Source: Bacillus sp. AFS006103
GTDB lineage: Bacteria > Bacillota > Bacilli > Bacillales > Cytobacillaceae
Direction: 5' to 3'
Length of the DNA: 64,000 nucleotides
Assembly: GCA_002559145.1 (NCBI GenBank)
Contig: NTXX01000009.1
Location: 19,984-83,983 of the forward strand
Part shown: piece by piece, positions 57,422 through 64,000 of the stretch
Numbering within the stretch: the stretch's first letter is position 1
Layout: the number at the start of each line of letters is the position of its first letter
Notes under the pieces: generated by a model
Seen by the model: the letters and a program-made list of their open reading frames with translations, nothing else
Told to the model about the DNA's origin: nothing
The model's database searches: none
Program-made: the position numbers and the translations under genes

Positions 57422-57946
57422 ATGCCGCAACGTCCTTTAGCAAGTGAATACCCAGAGTATTACAAACCGTATGTGAACTTAGTTCCGGAAGGTGATTTAT
57501 TTACACTTTTGAAAGAGACTTTGGTAAAGACAATTGAGCTTTTTGAGTCTCTATCGGAAGACGATGTCCTATTTCGTTATGCTGAAAATAAATGGAGTAT
57601 CAAAGAGGTCCTTGGCCATATGGCAGATACTGAAAGAATTATGAGCTACCGCCTACTCCGTGTTGGTCGTGGTGACCAGACGGCCTTGGCTGGTTTTGAC
57701 GAAAATGATTATGTTCAAGGTTCGCAAGTTAATATACTGCCAATTAAAAATATTCTCGAAGACTTCATTGCAACGAGAAAGGCTACCCTTACGTTAATTC
57801 AAAATTTGCCGGATGAGGCCTGGGCAAATATTGGCTTTGCCAATAACACGGAAGTCACTGCCCGTGCCATTGCCTACATTATCGCCGGTCACGCTCTCCA
57901 CCATTTTAATATAATTACTGAAAAATACCTTCCATTATTAAAATAA
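57422..57946 (+). CDS. DinB family protein
   Basis: 174 residues with the DinB/YfiT four-helix bundle. Metal ligands are three histidines: KEVLGHMADTER in helix 2 and the pair in IIAGHALHHFNII near the end. WSIKEVLGHMADTE is the family hallmark. Members include thiol-dependent enzymes and DNA-damage-induced proteins; this one is not assigned. GAGGGGAG precedes the ATG. Monocistronic with a downstream terminator. Confidence 0.88.
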   Translation: MPQRPLASEYPEYYKPYVNLVPEGDLFTLLKETLVKTIELFESLSEDDVLFRYAENKWSIKEVLGHMADTERIMSYRLLRVGRGDQTALAGFDENDYVQGSQVNILPIKNILEDFIATRKATLTLIQNLPDEAWANIGFANNTEVTARAIAYIIAGHALHHFNIITEKYLPLLK

Positions 57947-57952
57947 ACTTAA

Positions 57953-57992
57953 GTGAGCTCGGAGGAGATATTTCCCTCGGGCTCATTTTTCT
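57953..57992 (+). terminator. Terminator of the DinB-like gene
   Basis: TGAGC (57954-57958) and GCTCA (57981-57985) with an imperfect inner GC-rich stem, followed by TTTTTCTT. Confidence 0.65.
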
Positions 57993-58128
57993 TGTTGCGA
58001 ACATTAGTTCCCCGTTTTATAATAGGAATATCGGTAATAATAAGAAGTGGGACATATTGAACAGCCTGTCCAAACTTATATCCAACCGAGGATATCAAAA
58101 AAACTTTAAAACTGAGGAGAGATTTTTG

Positions 58129-58554
58129 ATGACATTACGTTTGATTCCCTATTTTGTGATGGATGGAAATGCGAAGGAAGCCATTCAATTTTACGAAAAG
58201 GCTTTAGATGCACAAGTTCTTTTTTCTCAATCTTTCGGAGAGATGCCAGAAAATCCGGATTTCCCACTACCTGCCGAAGCAAAGGATCGTATAAGTCATG
58301 CGACCATTAAAGTGGGCGAAACTGAATTAATGTTTTCTGATACCTTCCCTGGCCAACCACATCAAAGTGGAAATCAAGTGACCATCTGTATTTCAACGAA
58401 CGACGCAGACCAAGCACATAAATTCTTTGAGGCCTTACAAGAAGGCGGGCAAGTGACTATGCCACTTCAAGAAACGTTTTTCAGCCCGGCATATGGCAGC
58501 GTTATAGATAAATTTGGGGTAAACTTCCAGATCTTCACTGAAGGCAGACAATAG
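58129..58554 (+). CDS. VOC family protein, PhnB-like
   Basis: 141 residues, two VOC modules of the PhnB/3-demethylubiquinone type: LIPYFVMDGNAKEAIQFYEKALDAQV, then VTICISTNDADQAHKFFEAL and a closing DKFGVNFQIF. Function unknown; such proteins are often misnamed as methyltransferases. GAGGAGA before the ATG at 58129 sets the start; the longer frame from 58057 has none. Confidence 0.88.
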   Translation: MTLRLIPYFVMDGNAKEAIQFYEKALDAQVLFSQSFGEMPENPDFPLPAEAKDRISHATIKVGETELMFSDTFPGQPHQSGNQVTICISTNDADQAHKFFEALQEGGQVTMPLQETFFSPAYGSVIDKFGVNFQIFTEGRQ

Positions 58555-58583
58555 AATTTTTATATACGAGATGCTTGCAATTT

Positions 58584-58614
58584 AGCCCGAGCCATATGTG
58601 ACCGGGCTTTTTTC
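58584..58614 (+). terminator. Terminator of the PhnB-like gene
   Basis: AGCCCG (58584-58589) pairs with CGGGCT (58603-58608), followed by TTTTTTCT. Confidence 0.8.
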
Positions 58615-58624
58615 TATCCATAAA

Positions 58625-58654
58625 AAAAACTAATCAAACGTTTGATTAGTTTTT
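58625..58654. terminator. 30-base perfect palindrome, terminator of the exonuclease gene
   Basis: A loop-free palindrome centred on 58639/58640 (AAAAACTAATCAAAC and its exact complement), with its last base shared with the exonuclease stop codon. A-rich and T-rich flanks allow action in both directions. Confidence 0.8.
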
Positions 58655-59259
58655 CAACCCATTTTTGTACGTGAAACAGTTGGTTGGTATTTTCTCATGG
58701 GTGACTTTTCTAGCACTTCCTGTAGATAAAAATTACCATTCGGACTTGTTTTCTTAAGCAACTCCAATAAGTATGTAATATCATCTAGTGCTCTATGTGT
58801 TTGATAGTCTGTAATGTTGTGCGCTTGTAAAAGGGTTAATAATTTTCCATTGGGAAAGCCGTAATTTTTCCACGGGATGTTTCTCATCGTGCAATACCAC
58901 TTCAAATCGTTAACTTCCGGGTACATGTGATAAAGAAAGCTTCGGTCGAAGGAGGCGTTGTGAGCGAAGACCGAATCAGCGCGATGGAAATACGTTTTAA
59001 TTTTTACATCATAGAAGCTTTTCCCTTGGACCAACTCATATGGGATGCCATGAACTCGGTAGGCTGTATCATAATTGTTCCTTGCTGAACGGGAAAGTGG
59101 CTCACGTAAAAAGGAGTCTTCCTCAATAATATCGATAACTTCGCCAGTATCTTCTCGATAGGAAAATAATTTTAAGGCTAGCTCGATTACTTCGTCCTTA
59201 GTAGGTCCTAAACCGGTTGTCTCCACATCTAATACCAAACCCAATTTTTCTGATCTCAT
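58654..59259 (-). CDS. DEDDh 3'-5' exonuclease (DnaQ/PolC epsilon-like)
   Basis: 201 residues with the RNase T/DnaQ exonuclease fold. The four acidic residues and the catalytic His are visible: LVLDVETTGLG (Asp, Glu), FAHNASFDRSFL (Asp), and THRALDDITYLLEL (His and Asp). Single-strand DNA or RNA trimming is expected; it is not part of a polymerase here. The second ATG (59259) lies nine bases after AAGGA, whereas the first (59268) touches it, so the later start is chosen. Monocistronic. Confidence 0.88.
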   Translation of the reverse strand: MRSEKLGLVLDVETTGLGPTKDEVIELALKLFSYREDTGEVIDIIEEDSFLREPLSRSARNNYDTAYRVHGIPYELVQGKSFYDVKIKTYFHRADSVFAHNASFDRSFLYHMYPEVNDLKWYCTMRNIPWKNYGFPNGKLLTLLQAHNITDYQTHRALDDITYLLELLKKTSPNGNFYLQEVLEKSPMRKYQPTVSRTKMG

Positions 59260-59423
59260 CTTGATCATTCCTTAACACTAAACTTTATCCCATTATACCA
59301 AAGCAAGACATCAGACTCTATCTCCAAAATGTACCTTAATATGAATTTAAAGAAGCGGATAGTGCCCACGGTTGCTATTTTTTCATGCGAACGGGCACTC
59401 TGCTCCTTCCACATTAGCAGCTA

Positions 59424-60011
59424 CTAACCTTCCATTAATCTATCGATCTGCCCAATCCCAGCAAGAAATGCCTTAAGAATAATCAGCAAACTTTCATTCA
59501 AATCCAATGACATCTTAAAGCCGCCCTTTTGTTCTAAAGAGGAAAATCCATGTAAAATACTGCGCAGACCCCTGACCGCATGGAGGGCTTCCTCCCCTTC
59601 CAATTGAAATGCCTGCAAAACGCGGACAGAAAGATCAACGATTTTCGCCCCTGCCCTCTGCACATCCACATCTTCTGGGTCCGGGGCGAGTAACGTCGCC
59701 TCATAAATCCCTGGATGCCTACGGGCAAAGTTCACATAAGCCTGACTTACCGCAATCACAGCTTCGGTGCCTGACACCCCAATTGCTGCATCTGCCATTA
59801 CCTCATAAAGTTTATCGATTCCGTAAATAGCTAATTTCTTCCTTAAACCAGTGAGTCCATCAAAATGATTATATAAAGATGGCGGGCGAATCCCAAGTTT
59901 CTTTGCTAAGCTGGCTAAGGTAACTTCCTGCACCCCATATTGGTCGGCAATTTCTCCCGCTGCTTCTATTATAAATGAGATATCGAGACCGATTTTTGGT
60001 CTTGGTGACAT
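59424..60011 (-). CDS. TetR/AcrR family regulator with WHG-type C-terminal domain
   Basis: 195 residues. N-terminal HTH (about 10-60; EIADQYGVQEVTLASLAKKL, GIRPPSLYNHF) and a helical ligand domain whose FARRHPGIYEATLL and HGFSSLEQKGGF motifs match the WHG subgroup. It follows the MBL hydrolase gene by 12 bp and probably represses the operon through two 17-bp operators upstream. The codons for GVSGTEA contain the 13-base dispersed repeat found in two intergenic elements. Confidence 0.92.
   Translation of the reverse strand: MSPRPKIGLDISFIIEAAGEIADQYGVQEVTLASLAKKLGIRPPSLYNHFDGLTGLRKKLAIYGIDKLYEVMADAAIGVSGTEAVIAVSQAYVNFARRHPGIYEATLLAPDPEDVDVQRAGAKIVDLSVRVLQAFQLEGEEALHAVRGLRSILHGFSSLEQKGGFKMSLDLNESLLIILKAFLAGIGQIDRLMEG
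59766..59778. repeat. Dispersed 13-base repeat inside the TetR coding region
   Basis: GGTGCCTGACACC on the plus strand (GGTGTCAGGCACC on the coding strand), the same 13-mer as at 3692-3704 and 61986-61998, here within a reading frame at an inter-helix position. Confidence 0.7.
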
Positions 60012-60023
60012 ATAAATTACTCC

Positions 60024-60731
60024 CTATCCTATTTTTCGTTCCAGATTTTTTATTGCCTGTTCCATTGCGTTTACTGGATTTATCATGATTTCCCCGTGAC
60101 CAACCGCAAGTAATTCGGGTTGATAATTCACTAATTTCCGTGCACTCGTCCATGCGGTTTCCTTACTCCATGTGCCAAAGGAAGGGAATGGAAACAACGG
60201 CTTCATATCCCCTGCAACTGCGATTCCACCTCGTGTTTGAAAAGCATCCCCGGCAATCAATGCCTTGGTGCGCAGATCCAAAAATGACATGGATCCTGGT
60301 GTGTGCCCCGGCGTTTCGATGGCAGTTATCGAACCAATCAAGTCGCCTTCCTTTAATAATATATTGGCCCGGGTTATTAACTTTTTCGGTACACCGCCTT
60401 TAATCGGGGTTTGTGCCTCATGAGGATCCAGGGATCGGTCACCATTCATTAATCTGTGGTCTCGATTCGAAATATACACCGGTACTCCCGGCAGCAATTC
60501 TTTAATTGAATCCAATGCGCCCACATGATCTTCATGAGCATGCGTTAATACAATTTTGGTAATCGGCTTTCCAATCGTAGCAGCAGCCTTCATTATCCCC
60601 TTTGTACAAAAACCAAGCGCTGCATCAATTAGCGTTAATCCATCCTCTTCCTCCACCAAATAACAGTTAACCGGGAAAATATTTGGCATGAAAGTAACTT
60701 GATACAAGTACCCCTGTTTAATCATTCTCAC
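60024..60731 (-). CDS. MBL fold metallo-hydrolase
   Basis: 235 residues of the metallo-beta-lactamase fold. Zinc motif LTHAHEDHVGALD, second histidine in TPGHTPGSMSFLD, bridging Asp in LIAGDAFQT, and a final His in AVGHGEIM. Substrate unknown. A GTG at 60731 has AAGGAG nine bases upstream, while the ATG at 60740 abuts it, so the GTG is the likelier start. First gene of an operon with the TetR regulator, whose operators lie directly upstream. Confidence 0.9.
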   Translation of the reverse strand: MRMIKQGYLYQVTFMPNIFPVNCYLVEEEDGLTLIDAALGFCTKGIMKAAATIGKPITKIVLTHAHEDHVGALDSIKELLPGVPVYISNRDHRLMNGDRSLDPHEAQTPIKGGVPKKLITRANILLKEGDLIGSITAIETPGHTPGSMSFLDLRTKALIAGDAFQTRGGIAVAGDMKPLFPFPSFGTWSKETAWTSARKLVNYQPELLAVGHGEIMINPVNAMEQAIKNLERKIG

Positions 60732-60748
60732 AGTTCCCATCTCCTTTT

Positions 60749-60765
60749 AACTAATACTGTTAGTT
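60749..60765. promoter_or_regulatory. TetR operator, copy 1
   Basis: AACTAATACTGTTAGTT: 6-bp inverted arms AACTAA/TTAGTT around five bases, directly upstream of the MBL gene ribosome site. Confidence 0.75.
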
Positions 60766-60772
60766 TAACATT

Positions 60773-60789
60773 AACTAATGACATTAGTT
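60773..60789. promoter_or_regulatory. TetR operator, copy 2
   Basis: AACTAATGACATTAGTT: the same arms and spacing as copy 1, centred 24 bp away. The rest of the gap to the doxX-like gene (to 61020) is AT-rich promoter sequence with no gene visible. Confidence 0.75.
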
Positions 60790-61020
60790 TTATCAAGTCT
60801 TTTTTTGTAAAAAATGGAATTTTATCTTATAAATGTATATTCATCACTCTTTCCAAAAGTAGCGAATGGAGCCTAAAGCCCCGTTAATAAAATGTTCACA
60901 TCTTTATTACAAATATGTGAAATGGTGAACAATTTACCCTGATTTCAAAATAAGTTTGATATAGTAAGTAATGTAGTTAACGAACATACAAAAAAAACTA
61001 ATTAACAAGGAGTGTTTCAC

Positions 61021-61530
61021 ATGGTAGTAAATTGGTTAAGAGAAAATAAAGTTGCTGCAGGGATTTTAACAGTTCTTCGATTATATATCGGTTATTCTTG
61101 GATAACAGCTGGGTTCGGTAAATTAACAGGCGGGTTTGATGCTTCCGGGTTTTTGAAAGGGGTCATTGCTAATCCAGTAAAAGGGCCAGATGGCAGCGTT
61201 GTTTATGGCTGGTATGTAGATTTCTTACAGCATTTTGCGTTACCAAACGTTGATATTTTTAATACGATTGTTCCTTTAGGTGAATTTTTAGTAGGACTTG
61301 GACTTATTCTTGGATGCTTAACAACAACTGCAATGTTCTTTGGTCTTGTGATGAACTTCTCGTTCTTCTTAGCAGGAACGGTATCTCATATTCCAACAGA
61401 CCTTTTTATCGGAGCAATTATCCTATTCTCTGGTTATAACGCAGGTCGCATTGGACTTGACCGTTGGGTAATCCCATTCATTCGCAAAACTGTATTCAAT
61501 GGTAATAAAACGGTAAAACAAAACGGTTAA
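61021..61530 (+). CDS. DoxX family membrane protein
   Basis: 169 residues, four membrane helices. Family marks: LRLYIGYSWITAGFGKLTGG in helix 1 and the LGEFLVGLGLILGCLTTTA stretch in helix 2. DoxX-like proteins occur in thiol/quinone stress systems; the specific role is unknown. AAGGAGTG sets the start at 61021 rather than the GTG at 61012. Monocistronic with a strong terminator. Confidence 0.88.
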   Translation: MVVNWLRENKVAAGILTVLRLYIGYSWITAGFGKLTGGFDASGFLKGVIANPVKGPDGSVVYGWYVDFLQHFALPNVDIFNTIVPLGEFLVGLGLILGCLTTTAMFFGLVMNFSFFLAGTVSHIPTDLFIGAIILFSGYNAGRIGLDRWVIPFIRKTVFNGNKTVKQNG

Positions 61531-61540
61531 TCTTAACAAA

Positions 61541-61587
61541 AAGCGACGCCATTCTGGTCTCTATCCCAGATGGCGTCGTTTTATTTA
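61541..61587 (+). terminator. Terminator of the DoxX gene
   Basis: AAGCGACGCCATTCTGG pairs with CCAGATGGCGTCGTT (one A-C mismatch), then TTTTATTTAT. The stem is about 15 bp. Confidence 0.85.
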
Positions 61588-61602
61588 TGTGATGAGTGAT
61601 TT

Positions 61603-61824
61603 TTAAAAGCTCTTATCTTCCTTTAAACTTTCCTTGTTCACGTACCAATTGGTTACCTGTGTAAGGATGGCAAATACGAAAAAGAAGTTCATAGCCCAGA
61701 CATTTATAAACGGAGTTAAACCGCCATATTCAATTGTTTCTAGACCTTTTAGGTTCATTACAATCATTGATTCCACAAAAATAAGCACAAAACCAACAAC
61801 ACCAGCAATAGCCGCTCTAATCAT
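61603..61824 (-). CDS. Small membrane protein, 73 residues
   Basis: Two membrane helices (IRAAIAGVVGFVLIFVESMI and INVWAMNFFFVFAILTQVTN) with a short acidic loop, and a charged tail (KESLKEDKSF). GGGGGG seven bases before ATG 61824 sets the start. No family recognised. Convergent with the DoxX gene. Confidence 0.65.
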   Translation of the reverse strand: MIRAAIAGVVGFVLIFVESMIVMNLKGLETIEYGGLTPFINVWAMNFFFVFAILTQVTNWYVNKESLKEDKSF

Positions 61825-61956
61825 ATCGATTCCCCCCATAGATATTTATTTTTAATTTATGTACGTTAAGAACGTTGTATTTTTGACAATTTCGTGAACA
61901 TCTTCCTCTATTATATTGCAAAAAAAGGATGAACAACACCCTGAAAACTAAAAAAA

Positions 61957-61998
61957 GTGCCTGACACCACATAAAATTTCATGTGGGTGTCAGGCACC
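61957..61998 (-). repeat. REP-like palindrome acting as terminator
   Basis: GTGCCTGACACC-ACAT (61957-61972) pairs with ATGT-G-GGTGTCAGGCAC (61981-61997) with one bulged G. It uses the dispersed GGTGTCAGGCACC box as both arms; on the minus strand TTTTTTT follows, and it sits four bases after the methyltransferase stop, so it also serves as its terminator. Confidence 0.8.
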
Positions 61999-62002
61999 GT
62001 TC

Positions 62003-63199
62003 TCATTTCATCTTTTTAATAAATACGACCTTTAAATAGTTGCCTTCTGGGAAGTTTTTGCTGGTCTTGAAATCTTCGGGTAGTGAAAATTGCTCCAAGA
62101 GTTTGTATCTGCTCCCAGATTCCTTAAAAGCAATATCAATAAAGCTCTTAAATTTTTCTATCCCAAAAGCACTGCTATTCGTGGATGCAACAATGGTTCC
62201 ATTGTTCTCTGTAATTGAAATGGCTTCTTTTAGAAGATCCTTGTAGTCCTTTTCTGCACTAAAGACAAATTTCTTTGACCGTGCAAAGCTTGGTGGATCA
62301 AGGATGACCACATCAAACTTCAGCTGTTTTTTGACGGCATATTTAAAATACTTGAATACATCCTCAACCATAATGGCCTGCGTTTCAGGATCAATACCAT
62401 TAATAGTAAACTGCTCACTCGTCTTACTTCTGCTTCGATTGGCTAGGTCGACACTTGTTGTTTTCGAGGCTCCGCCTAAAGCGGCAAACACGGAAAAAGC
62501 TCCTGTGTAGGAGAAGGTATTTAATACTGACTTCCCCTTTGCATATTCGTCTCGAATCGTTCTTCTTACATCCCGTTGGTCTAGAAACACCCCGACCATG
62601 GCACTTTCATTCAAATATACAGCAAAATTGACGCCGTTTTCTTTGACGATCAGCGGAAACTGCCCTCTTTCACCTGCAACAAAATCATCTTCCTCGATAT
62701 ATTGGCCTTTTTCATCAAAGCGCTTTTTCTGATAAATTCCTTTGAAATCAACCAGTCCCTTTAAAGCTTGAATGATTCTATCCCGAAAATGATAAATCCC
62801 CTTACTGTACCAAGTTAACAAATAATACCCGGCAAAATAATCGATTGTTAATCCACCGATGCCATCGCCTTCACCATTAAACACTCGAAACGCAGTCGTT
62901 TCTGAACTTTGATAATAGGATTTCCGCTGCTCGATAGCCTTTTTTAGGCTTTTCCCAAAAAACTCTTGGTCAAAAGAGGCATTTTCTTTGCTACTCAGTA
63001 CCCAGCCAATGCCCTTATTTTGCTTACCAAAATAGCCTTTGGCAATAAACTGGTTCCTTTCGTCGACTAATTTAACAATGGAACCCTCTTCTACGGAATC
63101 AACTACATTTAGGACGGCTTCCTTAGAAATAAGCGGATAGCCGCTTTTTAATTTATTTACAAACTTTGATTTTACCTTTAAGCAGACTTCTTTATTCAT
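62003..63199 (-). CDS. Class I rRNA methyltransferase, RlmI-like (PUA domain)
   Basis: 398 residues: an N-terminal PUA domain (about 1-80; KSGYPLISKEAVLNVV, GSIVKLVDERNQFIAKG), a central EEHEE-like domain, and a C-terminal Rossmann methyltransferase (SVLNTFSYTGAFSVFAALGG for SAM binding, FDVVILDPPSFARSK as the catalytic DPPSF loop). It should make 5-methylcytosine in 23S rRNA, as RlmI does; Bacillus YwbD is the probable counterpart. Monocistronic. Confidence 0.9.
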   Translation of the reverse strand: MNKEVCLKVKSKFVNKLKSGYPLISKEAVLNVVDSVEEGSIVKLVDERNQFIAKGYFGKQNKGIGWVLSSKENASFDQEFFGKSLKKAIEQRKSYYQSSETTAFRVFNGEGDGIGGLTIDYFAGYYLLTWYSKGIYHFRDRIIQALKGLVDFKGIYQKKRFDEKGQYIEEDDFVAGERGQFPLIVKENGVNFAVYLNESAMVGVFLDQRDVRRTIRDEYAKGKSVLNTFSYTGAFSVFAALGGASKTTSVDLANRSRSKTSEQFTINGIDPETQAIMVEDVFKYFKYAVKKQLKFDVVILDPPSFARSKKFVFSAEKDYKDLLKEAISITENNGTIVASTNSSAFGIEKFKSFIDIAFKESGSRYKLLEQFSLPEDFKTSKNFPEGNYLKVVFIKKMK

Positions 63200-63381
63200 C
63201 TTTTCATCCCATCAATTTTAATAATCCTACTCCTATTGTAGACAAGTTCTCACCTGACAAATCAACAGGATAGCAACAACTTATCATATCATGATTTCTC
63301 AGTTGAAATGATAAAACTTTTTAGGCAGCTTTTTTTAAAATCTGATATTTTAATAGTATAGAAAAAAAGGTGGGGAGCAAT

Positions 63382-63870
63382 TTGCTGGCAAATTTCCATG
63401 AGTACAATCATCAATCCTTTATGGAGGAAGCATTAAAAGAATCAGAGGAAGCCGGAAAGCGCGGGGACCGGCCAATTGGTACTGTTATCGTCCACAACGG
63501 CACCATAATATCGCGCGGCTCCAATCGAATAAATACGATGGATAGCGAGCTGGCACATGCCGAAATCAATGCGCTGAATCAATGTGCTTCTTACTTACGA
63601 AAACATGCTCGGGAATGTGTTCTTTATACCACGGTTGAACCGTGCATGATGTGCCTATCATCGATTACCCTTGCAAATATACGGAATGTTGTCTTTGCAG
63701 TGGAAGATAAATACATGGATATGGCCCAATTCATTGAATCAAATCCCTATATTAAGAAGCGGCTCCATAACTATCTGGGCGGTGTGTTAAAGGCGGAATC
63801 TACAAAAATATTGAAGACTTACTCACCTTTTATGGCGGAGGTTGTTTTAAACGGACGTAAACCATCATAA
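63382..63870 (+). CDS. Nucleoside/nucleotide deaminase family protein
   Basis: About 162 residues of the zinc deaminase fold: SELAHAEINALNQC (His and catalytic Glu) and TTVEPCMMCLSSITLANI (two Cys). Similar to guaD and tRNA adenosine deaminases, but with a different C-terminal segment (KKRLHNYLGGVLKAESTKIL), so the substrate is not assigned. A frame from GTG 63370 is open, but GGTGGGGAG is better placed for the TTG at 63382. The final 130 bp of the window hold no gene I can support. Confidence 0.85.
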   Translation: MLANFHEYNHQSFMEEALKESEEAGKRGDRPIGTVIVHNGTIISRGSNRINTMDSELAHAEINALNQCASYLRKHARECVLYTTVEPCMMCLSSITLANIRNVVFAVEDKYMDMAQFIESNPYIKKRLHNYLGGVLKAESTKILKTYSPFMAEVVLNGRKPS

Positions 63871-64000
63871 AATATACCGGGGCAATTTAAATCTTCACAA
63901 CTTCCACATAACTTCACTATAAGTTCTACATATGTTTTTCTTATGATAAAGACAAGTTAATACGGAAATGGTTCAAAGAGCTCATTTCTTAAAACTTCCC

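Overview
The window looks like chromosomal DNA of a low-GC, endospore-forming Bacillaceae (Bacillus/Neobacillus type). The evidence is strong AGGAGG-type ribosome sites, frequent TTG/GTG starts, a puc-like purine degradation operon, LicT/RAT antitermination, YesM/YesN-type two-component pairs, a preQ1-I riboswitch and a likely spore-associated small protein. No rRNA, tRNA, CRISPR array, transposase or phage module was found. The left edge cuts through a beta-helix protein gene.

Layout. 1-5.6 kb: housekeeping and hypothetical genes (beta-helix fragment, DUF1836, hemolysin III, YitT, DUF488, small HTH, dipeptidase, SRPBCC). 5.9-14.8 kb: purine salvage and ureide catabolism. A minus-strand operon runs pucB-like Moco cytidylyltransferase, OHCU decarboxylase, uricase, HIU hydrolase, allantoinase, allantoate amidohydrolase and a second M20 hydrolase; guaD and ade diverge from it. 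14.9-19.3 kb: two small proteins, a BASS transporter, a YuzC-like protein and a PAS-PAS-GGDEF-EAL protein.

19.6-46.2 kb is a carbohydrate island. It holds a thuA / Gfo-Idh / TIM-barrel isomerase / GH13 operon; a second Gfo-Idh gene divergent from an AraC regulator; GH32 / fructokinase / Gfo-Idh; an LplABC-type importer; a substrate-binding protein with a sensor kinase and response regulator; a second kinase/regulator pair; and a divergent CUT1 importer. Neither importer has an ATPase gene, so a shared MsmX-like ATPase encoded elsewhere is expected.

The main discovery candidate is here. The promoters of the thuA operon and of the second importer, about 19 kb apart, share two TCAAT-type half-sites 22 bp apart, a weak TTTCAT -35 and a TAAAAT -10 in identical register. 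The promoter of the intervening kinase/regulator pair carries one such half-site in the same position. I infer an autoregulated two-component regulon that imports a glucoside and processes it through ThuA/Gfo-Idh (possible 3-keto-glycoside) chemistry and a GH13 glucosidase.

46-64 kb: truncated globin, a paired SMR exporter, VOC proteins, a helical-repeat protein of unknown function, and a beta-glucoside PTS locus (two GH1 enzymes, bglP, licT) with three RAT/terminator modules. Then come a preQ1-riboswitch queT, DinB-like, DEDDh exonuclease, an MBL-hydrolase/TetR operon with two 17-bp operators, DoxX, an rRNA methyltransferase and a nucleoside deaminase. Short intergenic arrays with 21, 21 and 52 bp periods, and a dispersed GGTGTCAGGCACC palindrome family, are scattered through the window.
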